The notes: a model not told the origin generated them from the sequence alone. DNA of 64,000 nt from Agrocybe praecox (GCA_964017145.1 OZ024842.1:3038001-3102000); one strand, 5' to 3'; numbered from the stretch's first letter, positions 23,225-36,300 are shown. A program made the numbers and translations.

Positions 23225-26200
23225 TGATTAGATGGTTGTTTGTTTATTTTCTCGATTATTTGTTGTTGTTGAATATATGGATTGTATGTTTCAATAATAC
23301 TGGGATGCCCTACCATGTATCGAATTGAACGAGTCGCTGGCCTTCGTGTTATGTTTAGCATCTCAACTTGCAGATTCTGCGGAAATATACAAGCCGGTCA
23401 CCCCCACAACCTCTTGGTTAATAATCGTCGCGGACCGAGACGCACCGCGCGCTCAAGCTCAAGTGTTTCTTCCTTCATCCTGCCAGTGGTCAAACGTTAA
23501 CGAAGATAACCGATTTCAACAGCACGGCATACATAAAACTTTCAACGTGGGTGACCAACACCCAGGCGCATCTCTGAAAGATCCACTCATAATACCATAT
23601 GTTCATAAGAAAGTCGCATTATAGCCGGTCTTATTGGCACAGCGAAGGGATTCTCACCCACAAACTGGGAGGCGGACTAACCAAAGGCTGCACTCCAGCT
23701 GGCAAGCACAAAAAGCTGTAACAGTATAAGTAATGGTAAGATGGGATACCATTTACATTGATGTGTCGTATGTCTCTTTCTTTTGGTTTTAAAAACTTCA
23801 TTCAATAATGCTGTGTCATCTACAGGAGGCCGCAATATATACAAAGGTCATTCGGAAAATGATAACTTGGTTCGCAAACGCCACACCAGATGGTACTAGA
23901 CTGTAACCTCTATTCCTGCGGCGTTTAGCAAGGCTGAAATTTCTTCTTTAAATGTCGCAGCTACGCACCGATATCTGTCCTGGCGCTGGAGAAGACGTTA
24001 TTGAGATTGTGCTCGCGCATACACGGTATTAAGCTGCGCTTCCTGATCTTCAGGGCCAAAAGAGAGAATACATGAGGATGTACGCTACTGTTGGCAGCAC
24101 AGCACTCGAACACCCTTCTGCTTCTGCACGCAAGGTGTGAGTTTCTGATTCTATCACTGCACAGACTTTAAAAATATCGCTCACCAATTTATATAAGAAC
24201 TACGTTGCTACTGTAATGGAACCAACACTTTTGTATCATCATAAAGTTCTGCACCTGGCCACAAGCAATGGATGATTCGCAATGCCATCCCACTGCGTCC
24301 GGCGCTGATATCAGTAACAATAAAGATTCGACATGCTCTATGGCACTCCCAGAGACAGATGTAATGGCGACGGAAGTCGAACCTATGTCTGAAGAGGAGC
24401 TTCAGCGCAGGACAAAGGCCATAATGTATGCGTTGTCCCTCACAACAACGGTTCGGATCTATTGACACCCCCTTTACTACAGCCGCAAAGTCGATTGGAG
24501 AATTCTACCTCTCCTTGGGAGTTTATTTGCGCTGATGGCGATTGATAGTTCCAATCTCGGATTTGCACGGATTGTAGGAATGGATCACGCACTCGTAGGT
24601 GTTTCCTTTGTGCTCTAAAATCGTACGTTCACCTTTTATGTGCAGCATTTGAGCGTTGGGGCACGGTATAGCATTGTCTCGTTCATATATTTTGTTCCGT
24701 ATGTTTTATTGTAAGTATTGATCATTGCATTCAAGCCACGCCATTTGACATCCCATGATTTATCCCATAGCCAGCTCCCGAGCAACCTGTTTCTACGGAA
24801 GCTGGGTGGAGTCCGATGGCTCTCCTTTTTGGTAATTTCCTGGGGTGCTGTACAGTTGGGTATGGGGTTCGTTTCGACCTGGGGACAGCTGGCACTCTGC
24901 AGGGTACTCTTTGGTGCATTCGAGGTATTTGATTATACTTTTGTGAAACTTTTTTTTTGATCTATTTTTATGTCAAGGCTGGTTTCTTCCCTGCTTTGAT
25001 TTGGATTATTTCGACATGGTATACTCGCCACGAAGTGCAGACACGGTTAAATCACCCATTTATGACGCATTGTTCGCAAAATCTGACAGGTTGTTTCTCA
25101 CCTTTTAGTTTAGCAGGATTTTACATTTTTGGACTATCCATTGGAATAGTCAGTGCTGTCTTTGCCTATGTTCTAAGCCTCCTCGATGGTCAACTGGGAA
25201 TCCCAGGATGGGCGTGGATTTTCGTGCGTTTCATTCATCTATAAACGTCGACAGCCGTAACCTAGTCTTTCCCGATACCCAGATCGTCGAAGGTATCATC
25301 ACCATAGTATTCGGAATCATCGCTTGGTTCTTCCTTCCCAGTTTTCCGCATGATAACACATTTTTGACGCCGGAAGAAACCGCCATCGTTCTCCGACGCG
25401 TCGACAAGGATCGAGGTGACTCGATGCCCGATGTACTTTCGAAGGATAAATTAATCAAGCATTTGCTTGATTGGAAGATATGGGCTATCGGTAATGCGAT
25501 AGTTAGCGACTCTGACGCGCATTGAGACTAATCCTTGTTTAATCTTGAAGGTATAATGCTCATGTGCGCGGCACTGCCAGGATATGCGATCAGGTAAGAC
25601 CAGCCATTGGGCACTTTCGATAGGGGAATAACAGCGGATCCTTAGCTTGTTTATGAACATTATATTGAGAGGGATGGGTTGGAGTATAACCGCGTCTTTA
25701 CTTTTAGTATGTCGTGATTTTACTCATAGATCTTAATCGATCCCATTAACCGGCAATTTTCAGAGTGTACCACCTTACACTTTTTCTGTTGGTTGCATTT
25801 GTTTTGACCGATGAATTCTTTCTGACCTAATGGCTAGTGCATTAGCATCATGTTCTTTGCCTGGCTCTCAGATAAATATCGTCAACGAGCCGCTATAATA
25901 GCGATCCAGGCGGTCATCACCATAATCGGTTTAGTTCTGACCGGATTTGCACCTCGTGCTGGTTGGCGCTACGCAGGCAAGATTAGTTTTATTTCCTAGA
26001 AATTGGAGGTTACCTGACATATATTTTACAGGCATTTTTTTGGCCGGTGTAGGTGGAGGCGGTTGCATTCCTGGTATCCTGGCTTATGTATGAAATAAAA
26101 GTCAAATTGTAATGCCGTTCCTTATTAACGGACTTTTACAACAGTCATCAAACAATATCGTTTCTCACACAAAGAGAGCTGTGTCGACCGCGATAATCGT

Positions 26201-27060
26201 CTCTTTTGGCGGCATTGGTGGGCTCCTAGCCAGCCTCGTGTTTCGTCAAGTGGATTTCCCGACGTACTTGCCGGGCATATACGCCACCATTGGATCCCAG
26301 CTTCTATTGCTATTACTTCTTGCTGTAACTACGATGCACTACTGGTCGCAGAACAACAGCATTCGCACTGGTACGGCGGATAAACCCCTGGAGGGTCAAG
26401 AAGGATTCCTGTACACTCTTTAACTCCCTGATCGAACTCCCTGATCATTTGAAAGTATATAATAGACTATATAAGTGGAAACCGGCGGCATGTACAGTGG
26501 AAATCTCCAGGAGCAAAACCGAGTCACCAACTAGTGGAAAACATTGTCATCGGTGAACCCCGAGTTGCCGTCCATCGTCCAGCCGGTCACACATGCACAG
26601 CGCGTCGCGTCAACTTCCTTTCACCTTCCTTTCACCTTTGTTTCACCTGCATAAGCAACAGCAACTTCCACCATCCTTTTCATCATATTTCCTTCCTTTA
26701 TCGACGTGCAGCAAGCGGCTTACAGAAATGATCTCTCCAACAACCAGTGTATCGCAAGAAAGCCTTTATAATTATATTGAGCTCCGCATTTTTGTTTTCA
26801 ACTACGCAACCTGGAACTGATTGTTATTGATCTTCTACGCTGTTACATAGATCTACATCATACAATCAATCATGCTTATAACTAAGCTTATAACTGTTGT
26901 AAATATCAGTAATGGATGTGTGACATTAAAAGCGTTTTGGTAAGACACGTCCTAATACGCGCCAGGGTAGTGGCATGAGTCCACCGGACGGAGCTTAAAC
27001 ATGGATCTGCCATTATACAGCAGGAATTAGTCAATTCTCGGTTCAGATATAATTAGGCAT
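23225..27060 (+). repeat. Tandem duplication unit 1 (transporter copy 1)
   Basis: The segment from about 23225 (GATTAGATGGTTGTTTG) to about 27060 is repeated with few differences at about 27060-31825 and 33400-37175. Similarity covers upstream DNA, the transporter gene with its introns, and about 600 bp downstream (shared by units 1 and 2). Relative to the others, unit 1 lacks the first few hundred bases, which are replaced by the 3' side of the NMN adenylyltransferase gene, and has an internal deletion near 23400. Confidence 0.85.
24268..26423 (+). CDS. MFS transporter, Dal5/Tna1-like (ACS family), copy 1
   Basis: Thirteen exons join without a stop from MDDSQCHPTASG (24268) to GFLYTL* (26423). 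The protein is a 12-helix major facilitator of the anion:cation symporter family (allantoate, nicotinate and other organic acid permeases in fungi). Seen in order: KVDWRILPLLGSLFALMAIDSSNLGFAR (TM1), YVLFQLPSNLFLRKLGG (TM2), WGQLALCRVLFGAFEAGFFPALIWIISTWYTRHEVQTR, GIPGWAWIFIVEGIITIVFG, and the C-terminal GTADKPLEGQEGFLYTL. The family's TM1 Asp-Arg pair is DS here. The eleventh intron (25977-26031) starts GC rather than GT. Exact substrate cannot be read from sequence. It lies 1.2 kb after the NMN adenylyltransferase gene. Confidence 0.88.
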
Positions 27061-30000
27061 AGATAATAAACTACAGTGATATACGAGAGTTGGAAAGATC
27101 ATTTTACATTCAACCAAAAGATGATGGAAAGAAAAAATGCAAGGTAGCGCTGCTGACGACAGACAATAGACGGACAGACGCGCGTACATACCCTAGATAA
27201 GCGCCCACACAGATAGACATTCGATATTCGGCGAGCTCGGCGGGACCGGGTCTTTTGAACCAAAAATAGCAGCCATACGCTATAAACATCAAGGGGCTCA
27301 CGGCGAAAACGGAGCTAGCTCGGTTGGCGTCAATATCATTCAGTAAGACCTCTCTGGCGTGATGTATTCCTTGCGTCTTTTGCTGTATGAGACAGATCTC
27401 TGTAGCAGGAGATAACATCACTAGCAGGAAATAACATCACCTACATACATATATTCCGTTGGCTTACAGTTTATTCACCTGAATAAATTATTGAAATCTC
27501 GAATTTCAAGTTCCGAAGAGGTCTACTCCGAATTATGTTAATCAGAAACCTTACGGAAAGTCACCCGGTGATTAGATGTTTGTTTATTTATTTTCTCGAT
27601 TATTTGTGGTTGTTGAATATATGGGTTGTACTGTTTCAATACTGGGACGCTCTACCACGTATCGTGTTTAGTACTTCAACCTGCAGATTGTGCGAAAATA
27701 TTCACACTAGTTGGGCCAAGAGGAGACGAGACCTCCCATAACGGAGTCTCAAAGATATGGGCGGAGTTTATATTACACGAAAGTCTTTTTCAATTTGTTT
27801 TAAATCGTCAAAAGAGCGCGAGTGTAAGTAAGTTCCCAAAATTTGTATTTTTATGACCCACGCTGTGCAAACAGTTGATGCATGAAGCTAGGCTTACTCA
27901 TCTGATAATTTTTGGACTCTTGAAGACCTAGCGTACATAGTCATCGGCACACAATCGGCATAGTACTTGGGCGTTTAAAATGATCAGCAATGAATGTAAC
28001 TAGTTTCAATACGTGACCAGGTAAACAGAGCAGTTTTTCGTCAGCTCAGGGATACGAGGAAATGAGATGGACGGGTCGGGCCCGGCTCATGTTATCTTAT
28101 CGCGGATCCGGTCTTGGTTAATAATCGTCGCGGACCGAGACGCGTCGCACGCTCAAGCTCAAGTCCTTCCTCCATCCTGCCAGTGGTCATCATTCGCCAT
28201 ATTGCATACATGACACATAGAAGAGAGCGTGCACTGCTGCACGGTAGCCGATAATCCAACTTGAAGGCAATGAAGATAACCAATTTCAACAGCACATATA
28301 TAAAACTTTCAACGTGGGTGAACAACACCCAGGCGCATCTCTGAAAGATCCACGCATAATCCCATATGTGCATAAGAAAGTCGCATCATGGCCGGGTCTT
28401 ATTGGCACAGCGAAGGGATTCCCACCCACAAACTGGGAGGCAGACCAGCCAAAGTATTCACTCCAGCTGGCAAGCACAAAAAGTTGTAACAGGATAAGTA
28501 ATGGTAAGATGGGATACCATTTACATTGATCTGTCGTATATCTCTTTCTTTTGGTTTAAAAACTTCATTCAATAATGTTTTGTCATCTATAGGAGGCCAC
28601 AAAATACAAGGGTCATTCGGAAAATGATAACTCGGTCGCAAACGCCACACCAGACGATACTAGACCGGTGAAAATCGTCGCGAAACGTCAAACTCTATTC
28701 CTGCGGCATCTAGCAAGGCTGAAATACCTTCTTTACGTGTCGCAACTACGTACCGATATCTGTCCTGGCGAAGACATTAATGGGATTGTGCTCGCACATA
28801 CACGGTATTAAGCTGCACTTCCTGATCTTCAGGGCCAAAAGAGAGCATACATCAGGATGTACGCTACTGTTGGCAGCACAGTACTCGAACACCCTTCTGC
28901 TTCTGCACGCAAGGTGTGAGTTTCTGATTCTATCACTGCACAGACTTTAAAAATTTCGCTCACCAATTTATATAAGAACTACGTTGCTACTGCTATGGAA
29001 CCAACACTTTCGTATCATCATAAAATTCTGCACCTGGCCACAAGCAATGGATGATTCGCAATGCCATCCCACTGCGTCCGGCGCTGATATCAGTAACAAT
29101 AAAGATTCGACATGCTCTATGGCACTCCCAGAGAAAGATTTAACGGCGACGGAAGTCGAACCTATGTCTGAAGAGGAGCTTCAGCGCAAGACAAAGGCCA
29201 TAATGTATGCGTTGTCCCTCACAACAACGGTTCGGATCTATTGACACCCCCTTTACTACAGCCGCAAAGTCGATTGGAGAATTTTACCCCTTCTTGGGAT
29301 GTTATGTGCGCTTTCGTTCATTGATGCTTCCAATCTCGGATTTGCACGGATTGTAGGAATGGATCACGCACTCGTAGGTGTTTCCTTTGTGCCCTAAAAG
29401 CGTACGTTCACCTTCTATGTGCAGCATTTGAGCGTTGGGGCACGGTATAGCATTGTCTCGTTCATATATCTTGTTCCGAATATTTTATTGTGAGTATTTG
29501 ATCATCTGCATTCAAGCCACGCCATTTGACATCCCATGGTTTATCCCATAGCCAGCTCCCGAGCAACCTGCTTCTACGGAAGCTGGGTGGAGTCCAATGG
29601 CTCTCCTTTTTGGTAATTTCCTGGGGTGCTGTACAGTTGGGTATGGGGTTCGTTTCGACCTGGGGACATCTGGCACTCTGCAGGGTACTCCTTGGTACAT
29701 TTGAGGTATTTGGTTATACTTTCGTCGATCTATTTTCTTTCTGATTTATTTTTATTCAAGGCTGGTTTCTTCCCTGCTTTGATTTGGATCATTTCGACAT
29801 GGTATACTCGCCACGAAGTACAGACACGGTTAGATCACCCATTTATAACGCATCGTTTGGGAAATTTGACAGGTTGTTTTTCACCTCTTAGTATAGCAGG
29901 ATTTTACATTTTTGCGGTATGCATTGGAATAGTCAGTGCTATCCTTTCCTATGTTCTAAGCCTCCTCGATGGTCAACTAGGAATCCCAGGATGGGCGTGG

Positions 30001-31825
30001 ATTTTCGTGCGTTTCATTCATCTATAAACGTCGACAAGTGTAACCTGGTCTTTCCTGATACCCAGATCGTTGAAGGTATCATCACCATAGTATTCGGGAT
30101 CATCGCTTGGTTCTTCCTTCCCAGTTTTCCGCATGATAACACATTTTTGACGCCGGAGGAAACCGCCATTGTTCTCCGACGCGTTGAAAAGGATCGGGGT
30201 GACTCGATGCCCGACGTACTTTCGAAGGATAAATTAATCAAGCATCTGCTTGATTGGAAGATATGGGCTATCGGTAATGCGATAGTTAGAGACTCTGATG
30301 CGCATTGGAACTAATCCTTGTTTAATCTTGAAGGTATAATGCTCATGTGCGCGGGACTCCCAGCATATGCGATTAGGTAGGACCAGCCATTGGGCTCTTT
30401 CGATAGGGGAATAACAACGAATCTTTAGCTTCTTTATCACCACCATATTGAGAGGGATGGGTTGGAGTATAACCGCGTCTTTACTTTTGGTATGTCTGAA
30501 TTTTACTCTATAGACTTTAATCGATCCCCATTAACCGGCAATTTTCAGACTGCGCCACCTTCCCTTTTTTCTGTTGGTTACATTTGTTTTTACCGGTGAA
30601 TTCTTTCTGATTTAATGGCTAGTGTGTCAGCATCATGTTCTTCGCCTGGCTCTCAGATAAATATCGTCAACGAGCCTCTATAATAGCGATCCAGACGGTC
30701 ATCACCATAATCGGTTTAGTTCTGACCGGATTTGCACCTCCAGCTGGTTGGCGCTACGCAGGCAAGATTAGTTTTATTTCCTAGAAATTGGAGGTTACCT
30801 GACATATATTTTCCAGGCATTTTTTTGGCCGGTGTAGGTGGAAGCGGTTGCGTTCCTGGTATACTGGCTTATGTATGAAATAAAAGTTAAATTGCAGTGC
30901 TGTTCCTTATTAACGGAGTTTTTACAACAGTCATCAAACAATATCGTTTCTCACACAAAGAGAGCCGTCTCGACTGCGATAATCACCTCTTTTGGTGGCA
31001 TTGGAGGGATCTTCGCCAGCCTCGTGTTTCGTCAAGTGGATTTCCCGACGTACCTGCCGGGCATATACGCCGCCATTGGATCCCAGCTTCTGATGCTATT
31101 ACTTCTTGCTGTAACTACGATGCACTACTGGTCGCAGAACAACAGCATTCGCACCGGTACTGCGGATAAACCCCTGGAGGGTCAAGAAGGGTTCCTGTAC
31201 ACTCTTTAACTCCCTGATCATTTCAGAGTATATACTAGACTTATGGAAATGGAAACCGGCAGCATGTACAGTGGAAATCTCCAGGAGCAAAACCGAGTCA
31301 CCGACTAGTGGAAAATATTGTCATCGGTGAACCCCGAGCTCCTGTCCATCGTTCAGCCGGTCACACATGCACAGCGCGTTGCGTCAACTTCCTTTCATCT
31401 TTGTTTCACCTGCATAAACATCAACTTCCACCATCCTTTTCGTCGTATCTCCTTCCTTTCTTGACGTGCAGCAAGCGGCTTACAAAAATGATTTCTCCAA
31501 CAACCAGTGTATCGCAAGAAAGCCTTTATAATTATATTGAGCTCCGCATTTTTGTTTTCAACTACGCAACCTGGAACTGATTGTTATTGATCTTCTACGC
31601 TGTTACATAGATGTACGCAATACAATCAATCATGCTTATAAGTTAGCTTATAACTGTCGTAAATATCAGTAATGGATGTGTGACATTAAAAGCGTTTTGG
31701 TAAGACCTTAGACACGTCCTAATACGCGCCGGGGTAGTGGCAAGAATCCACCGGGCGGAGCTTAAACATGGGTCTGCCATTATACGGCAGGAGTTAGTTA
31801 TGGTCAAGTGTCTGTTGACAGATAA
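27060..31825 (+). repeat. Tandem duplication unit 2 (transporter copy 2)
   Basis: Second copy of the transporter unit. Its first part (about 27070-27290, ACAGTGATATACGAGAGTT onward) is shared with the start of unit 3 (about 33408-33595) but absent from unit 1. About 280 bp near 27290-27570 and 90 bp near 28020-28110 are unique to it. It ends at TTAGGCAT, where the hAT-like element is inserted. Confidence 0.85.
29047..31209 (+). CDS. MFS transporter, Dal5/Tna1-like (ACS family), copy 2
   Basis: Same 13-exon structure as copy 1, open throughout from MDDSQCHPTASG to GFLYTL*. Differences are scattered substitutions: TM1 reads LGMLCALSFIDASNLGFAR, so the usual Arg after the TM1 Asp is Ala; TM2 reads NILFQLPSNLLLRKLGG; GGSGCVPGILAY replaces GGGGCIPGILAY. 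The GC-AG intron is conserved (30762-30816). Because all exons and splice sites are kept, I read it as a functional recent duplicate and not a pseudogene. Substrate unknown within organic anions and vitamins. Confidence 0.87.
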
Positions 31826-32226
31826 TTAGGCATTAGACTTGCGACCAGTACGTTAGGTGGTGATTATTCATGTGTCATCCCTGATGCCTCATTGTTTGGC
31901 CTTTGTTGGACTTGTTTGGCTTTCTAACATCAAGCGGAACTCAATCGGACTGTGAAAAGGGGCATCACCACCTAACGACTGGGAGTAACGGGGACGATTT
32001 TGGAGGATCCCAGTGTGACAAAAACTTAGAATAATTTCGCGTTTTCCGCGCGCACTTTTCTTCGTCAAAATCTTTGCTCTCTCTTTACACGCTCCCCAAA
32101 TTGTACTTTAAACACCTTAGATATATTGTATAGACCACTACACAGCATATTATCTTTAATAAATATACATTTTACCTGAGCTTGCAGAATAGGAGTGATA
32201 TTTGGGTCGAAAAAAGTGGAATTTCA

Positions 32227-32839
32227 TCAATTCGAAGTAGAATCGAGTACAAAAAGTGGATATACCAGTGTATTATTACTGTTCAATAGCAGGTAGTGAG
32301 AAGCACGGGTGGCGAAGAGACCTGTGAGATTGTGTTGATTCCAGCAGAGTGGGGCGAACATCTGTGCTGGAGCATGAGCACGGAGGATCGGGCACTGGTG
32401 CATTATGAAGCGGTCAACCATCTCGTTTTCGGCGCAATACAGGCCAATGGGCAAAAGCGCATATATTGTCCAGACTAGTGGATGACGGACATGGCCTGTG
32501 AGCGCTGTGAGCAGGCTGGTGTGAAGGCTGGTGATGTCACTGAAAAACCAGCGGCTGGGTAAATCAGGTACAAGTTTGTGACAAGTTGATGTGCAGTCGC
32601 CATTTGCTGCTCCGACCTGAAACAAAAGCAATGGCTAAGCGTTGAATAGCAAGTTGGTCCTGGGAGTGCACAATAAGCGTTAATAACAAGAAAGTGATTA
32701 TAGCATTACGTACCTTGCATCCCAAATGTAGTTGATACTTCATCCATGCACTCCATCCCATGTCTAACTCTGCAGCCTGAGATATACCAATACCCCTTTC
32801 CAAGGAATAGCCGCTGCAGCCTGCTAGCCTCCAGGCCAA
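32227..32839 (-). CDS. Spliced ORF of unknown function inside the hAT-like element
   Basis: Two exons (32839-32714 and 32616-32227) join across a well-formed intron (GTACGT...TTTCAG) into a 171-residue frame beginning MAWRLAGCSGYSLERG. The second exon contains PSRWFFSDITSLHTSLL, HPLVWTIYALLPIGLYC and RAHAPAQMFAPLCWNQ. I recognise no domain and no transposase motif. It may be cargo carried by the element, a decayed gene, or a chance frame. Confidence is low because it rests on an open frame and one good splice pair. Confidence 0.3.
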
Positions 32840-33249
32840 GTTCCTCGATGATCATTGATCAGATTTTGAAAAGCACATTCGGAGCCGCTCGGAGTTCAAG
32901 AGGCAAAGAGGTGCAAGTTCTGGCGGCCTGGATAAGGAATTCCAACCAGCATGAATCCGCGAATCTTGAGAGGTGAGGATAGTGCAAATTTTCGGCATTT
33001 TTCAGATACTAAGTGTGGTCCTAGTCCAGCACTCATTTATCTCCAAATACAGAGGCGCATGAAGGGCTGACCAACACCAGTTGGGCTTGAGGTGGCAGAC
33101 AGCCGGTACTGCCAGGAAGTCTAAAGATCGGGGTTATGTGGTCAGATGTGTTTCTGACCATTTCTTGTGTTGGAGGAAGGTGAGAGGGAGCCAGAAAGGT
33201 GACGAACGCAAGCTACCATGATGGTCATCAAGGATCAAGAAGAGGCAAT

Positions 33250-33267
33250 TTGGTGAAATTTCACCAA
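33250..33267. repeat. 18-bp perfect palindrome near the element's right end
   Basis: TTGGTGAAATTTCACCAA is its own reverse complement. It lies just inside the right subterminal repeat of the hAT-like element and may be part of its recognition structure. Confidence 0.6.
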
Positions 33268-33399
33268 GTTATTCGTCACACCGTGACCCTACTAAAAGTT
33301 CCCCGTATGTCCCAGCCGTTACCTGGAGATGCTCGCGGCTGCTCTCGGCACATAGCGGAGTTTGACAGGTAACGGTTGGTCACGAGCCTAGTTAGGCAT

Positions 33400-36300
33400 C
33401 TCTAAATTACAGTGATATACAAGAGTTAGAATGACCATTTTACATTCAACCAAAAGATGGAAAGACGGAATGCCAGGTGGCACTGCTGATCACAGACAAT
33501 AGACGGACGGACGCGCGTACGCCGTACATATCCCAGATAAGCGCCCACTTGCCCGGGGCTTTGCAACAAAAATAGCAGTCATACGCTATAATTGATTAGA
33601 TGTTTGTTTGTTTATTTTCTCGATTATTTGTTGTGGTTGAATATATGGATTGTACTGTTTCAATACTGGGACTCTACTATGTATCGTGTGTAGTATTTCA
33701 ACTTGCAGATTCTGCGGAAATATTCACACTTGTTAGTTATGGGCCAAGCGGAGCTGGGGGAAACAAGACCTCGTAGCAACGGGGTCTCAACGATATGAGC
33801 GGAGTTTATAATACAAAAAGTCCTTTTCAATTTATTTTACATCGTCAAAAGAGCGCGAGTGTAAATAAGTTCCCAAAATTTGTATTTTTATGACCCACGC
33901 TGTGTGAACAGTTGATGCATGGAGAGGCATACTTATCTGATAACTTTTGGACTCATGAAGATCTAGCGTACGTAGCCATCGGCACACAATCGGCATGGCA
34001 CATGCGCGTTCAAAATGACCGGGAATAAATGTGGCCGGTTTTAACGCGTGGCCGAGACGCGTCGCGCGCTCAAGCTCAACTCTTTCTTCCTCCATCCTGC
34101 CAGTAGTCATCATTATCCATATTGCACACATGACACATAGAAGAGAGCGTGTACTGCTGCACGGTAGCCGATAACCCAACTCAAAGGCAATGAAGATAAC
34201 CGATTTCAACAGCATGGCATACATAAAACTTTCAACGTGGGTGACCAACACCCAGGCGCATCTCTGGAAGATCCACCCATAATATCATACGTGCATAAGA
34301 AAGTCGCATTATGGCCGGTCTTATTGGCACAGCGAAGAGATTCTGCCCTACAAACTGGGAGGCAGACCAACCAAAGGCTGCACTCCAGCTGGGAAGCACA
34401 AAAAGCTGTAACAGTATAGGAAGTGGTAAGATAGGATACCATTTACATTGATGTGTCGTATATCTCTTTCTTTTGGTTTAAAAACTTCATTCAATAATGT
34501 TATGTCATCTATAGGAGGCCACAAAATACAAAGGTCATTCGGAAAATGATAACTCGGTCGCAAACGCCACACCAGACGATACTAGACCGGTGAAAATTAT
34601 CGCGAAACGTCAAACTCTATTCCTGCGGCATCTAGCAAGGCTGAAATACCTTCTTTACGTGTCGCAACTACGCACCGATATCTGTCCTGGCGCTGGCGAA
34701 GACATTAATGGGATTGTGCTCGCACATACACGGTATTAAGCTGCACTTCCTGATCTTCTGGGCCAAAAGAGAGCATACATCAGGATGTACGTTACGGTTG
34801 GCAGCATAGTACTCGAACACCGTTTTGCTTCTGCACTTCGAAAACTCGCGGCAAGGTATGAGTCTCTGATACTATCACTGCAGACTTTAAACTTTTTCGC
34901 TCACCAAATCATATAAGAGCTACGTTGGTACTGCTATGAACCCAATACTTTCGTATCATCATAAAGTTCTGAACTTGGCCACAAGCAATGGATGGTCATC
35001 CCACTGCGTCCGGCGCTGATATCAGTAACAACAAAGATTCGACATGCTCTATGGCACTCCCAGAGGTCCCAGAGACAGATTTAATGGCGACGGAAGTCGA
35101 ACCTATGTCTGAAGAGGAGCTTCAGCGCAAGACAAAGGCCATAATGTATGAGTTGTCCCTCACAGCAACGGTTCAGACCTATTGACACCCCCTTTACTAC
35201 AGCCGCAAAGTCGATTGGAGAGTTCTACCTCTCCTTGGGACCTTATCTGCGCTTTCGTTGATTGATCGTTCCAATCTCGGACTTGCACGGATTGTGGGGA
35301 TGGATCACGCACTCGTAGGTGTTTCCTTTGTGCCCTAAAAGCGTACGTTCACCTTCTACGTGCAGCATCTGAGCGTTGGGGCACGGTATAGCATTGTCTC
35401 GTGCATATTTTTTGTTCCGTATGTTTTATTGTGAGTATTAATCATCTGCATTCAAGCCACGCCATTTGACATCCAATGATTTATTCCATAGCGAGCTCCC
35501 GAGCAACCTGTTTCTACGGAAGCTGGGTGGAGTCCAATGGCTCTCCTTTTTGGTGATCTCCTGGGGTGCCGTACAGTTGGGTATGGGGTTCATTTCGACC
35601 TGGGGACATCTGGCACTCTGCAGGGTACTCCTTGGTTCATTCGAGGTATTTGATTATACTTTCGTCAAACTATTTTCTTTCTAATTTATTTTTATCCAAG
35701 GCTGGTTTTTTCCCTGCTTTAATTTGGATCATTTCGACATGGTATACTCGCCACGAAGTGCAGACACGGTTAGATCACCCATTAATGACGCCTTGTGTGG
35801 AAAATCTGACAGGTTGTTTCTCGCCTACTAGTTTAGCAGGATTTTACATTTTTGGAGTATGCATTGGAGGATTCAGTGCTATCTTTGCCTATGTTCTAAG
35901 CCTCCTCGATGGTCGATTAGGAATCCCAGGATGGGCGTGGATTTTCGTGCGTTTCATTCATCTATAAACGTCGACAAGTGTAACCTGGTCTTTCCTGATA
36001 CCCAGATCATCGAAGGTATCATCACCATAGTATTCGGGATCATCGCTTGGTTCTTCCTTCCCAGTTTCCCGGATGATAACACATTCTTGACTCCGGAAGA
36101 AACCGCCATCGTTCTCCGACGCGTCGAAAAGGATCGAGGCGACTCGATGCCCGACGTACTTTCGAAGGATAAATTAATCAAGCATCTGCTTGATTGGAAG
36201 ATATGGGCTATCGGTAATGTGATAGTTATAGACTGACGCGCATTGGGACTAATCCTTGTCTAATCATGAAGGTTTAATGTACATGTGCGCAGCACTGCCA

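Larger units (their letters stand above)
31826..33399. mobile_element. hAT-like non-autonomous DNA element with 8-bp target duplication
   Basis: The insertion (31834-33391) is bracketed by direct repeats TTAGGCAT at 31826-31833 and 33392-33399. The matching empty site is visible at the unit 1/unit 2 junction (about 27049-27060). Ends are similar inverted repeats: TAGACTTGCGACCA at the left, TAGGCTCGTGACCA read inward from the right (offset by one base). Each tip carries a hairpin: CGTTAGGTGGTGAT with its complement at 31851-31864/31964-31977, and CCGTTACCTG with its complement at 33316-33325/33366-33375. Next to each hairpin lies a diverged subterminal inverted repeat (CTGGGA..ACGGGGA...TTTT...GTGTGAC). 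An 8-bp duplication and TAG-type ends point to the hAT superfamily; no transposase was found inside, so it would need help in trans. Confidence 0.75.

Noticed and set aside
27110..27421. Minus-strand frame of 103 residues at the start of unit 2
   Set aside because: It lies in the shared flank of units 2 and 3, is not open in unit 3, and has no domain.
31851..31977. A separate 127-bp MITE defined by CGTTAGGTGGTGAT inverted repeats
   Set aside because: The repeats lie inside the larger insertion with its own target duplication, and an equivalent hairpin sits at the other end, so they are better read as the element's left tip.
33832..34251. Minus-strand frame of 139 residues upstream of transporter copy 3
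   Set aside because: Related but differently broken frames occur in units 1 and 2, and part of it overlaps repeated non-coding flank; no recognisable protein.
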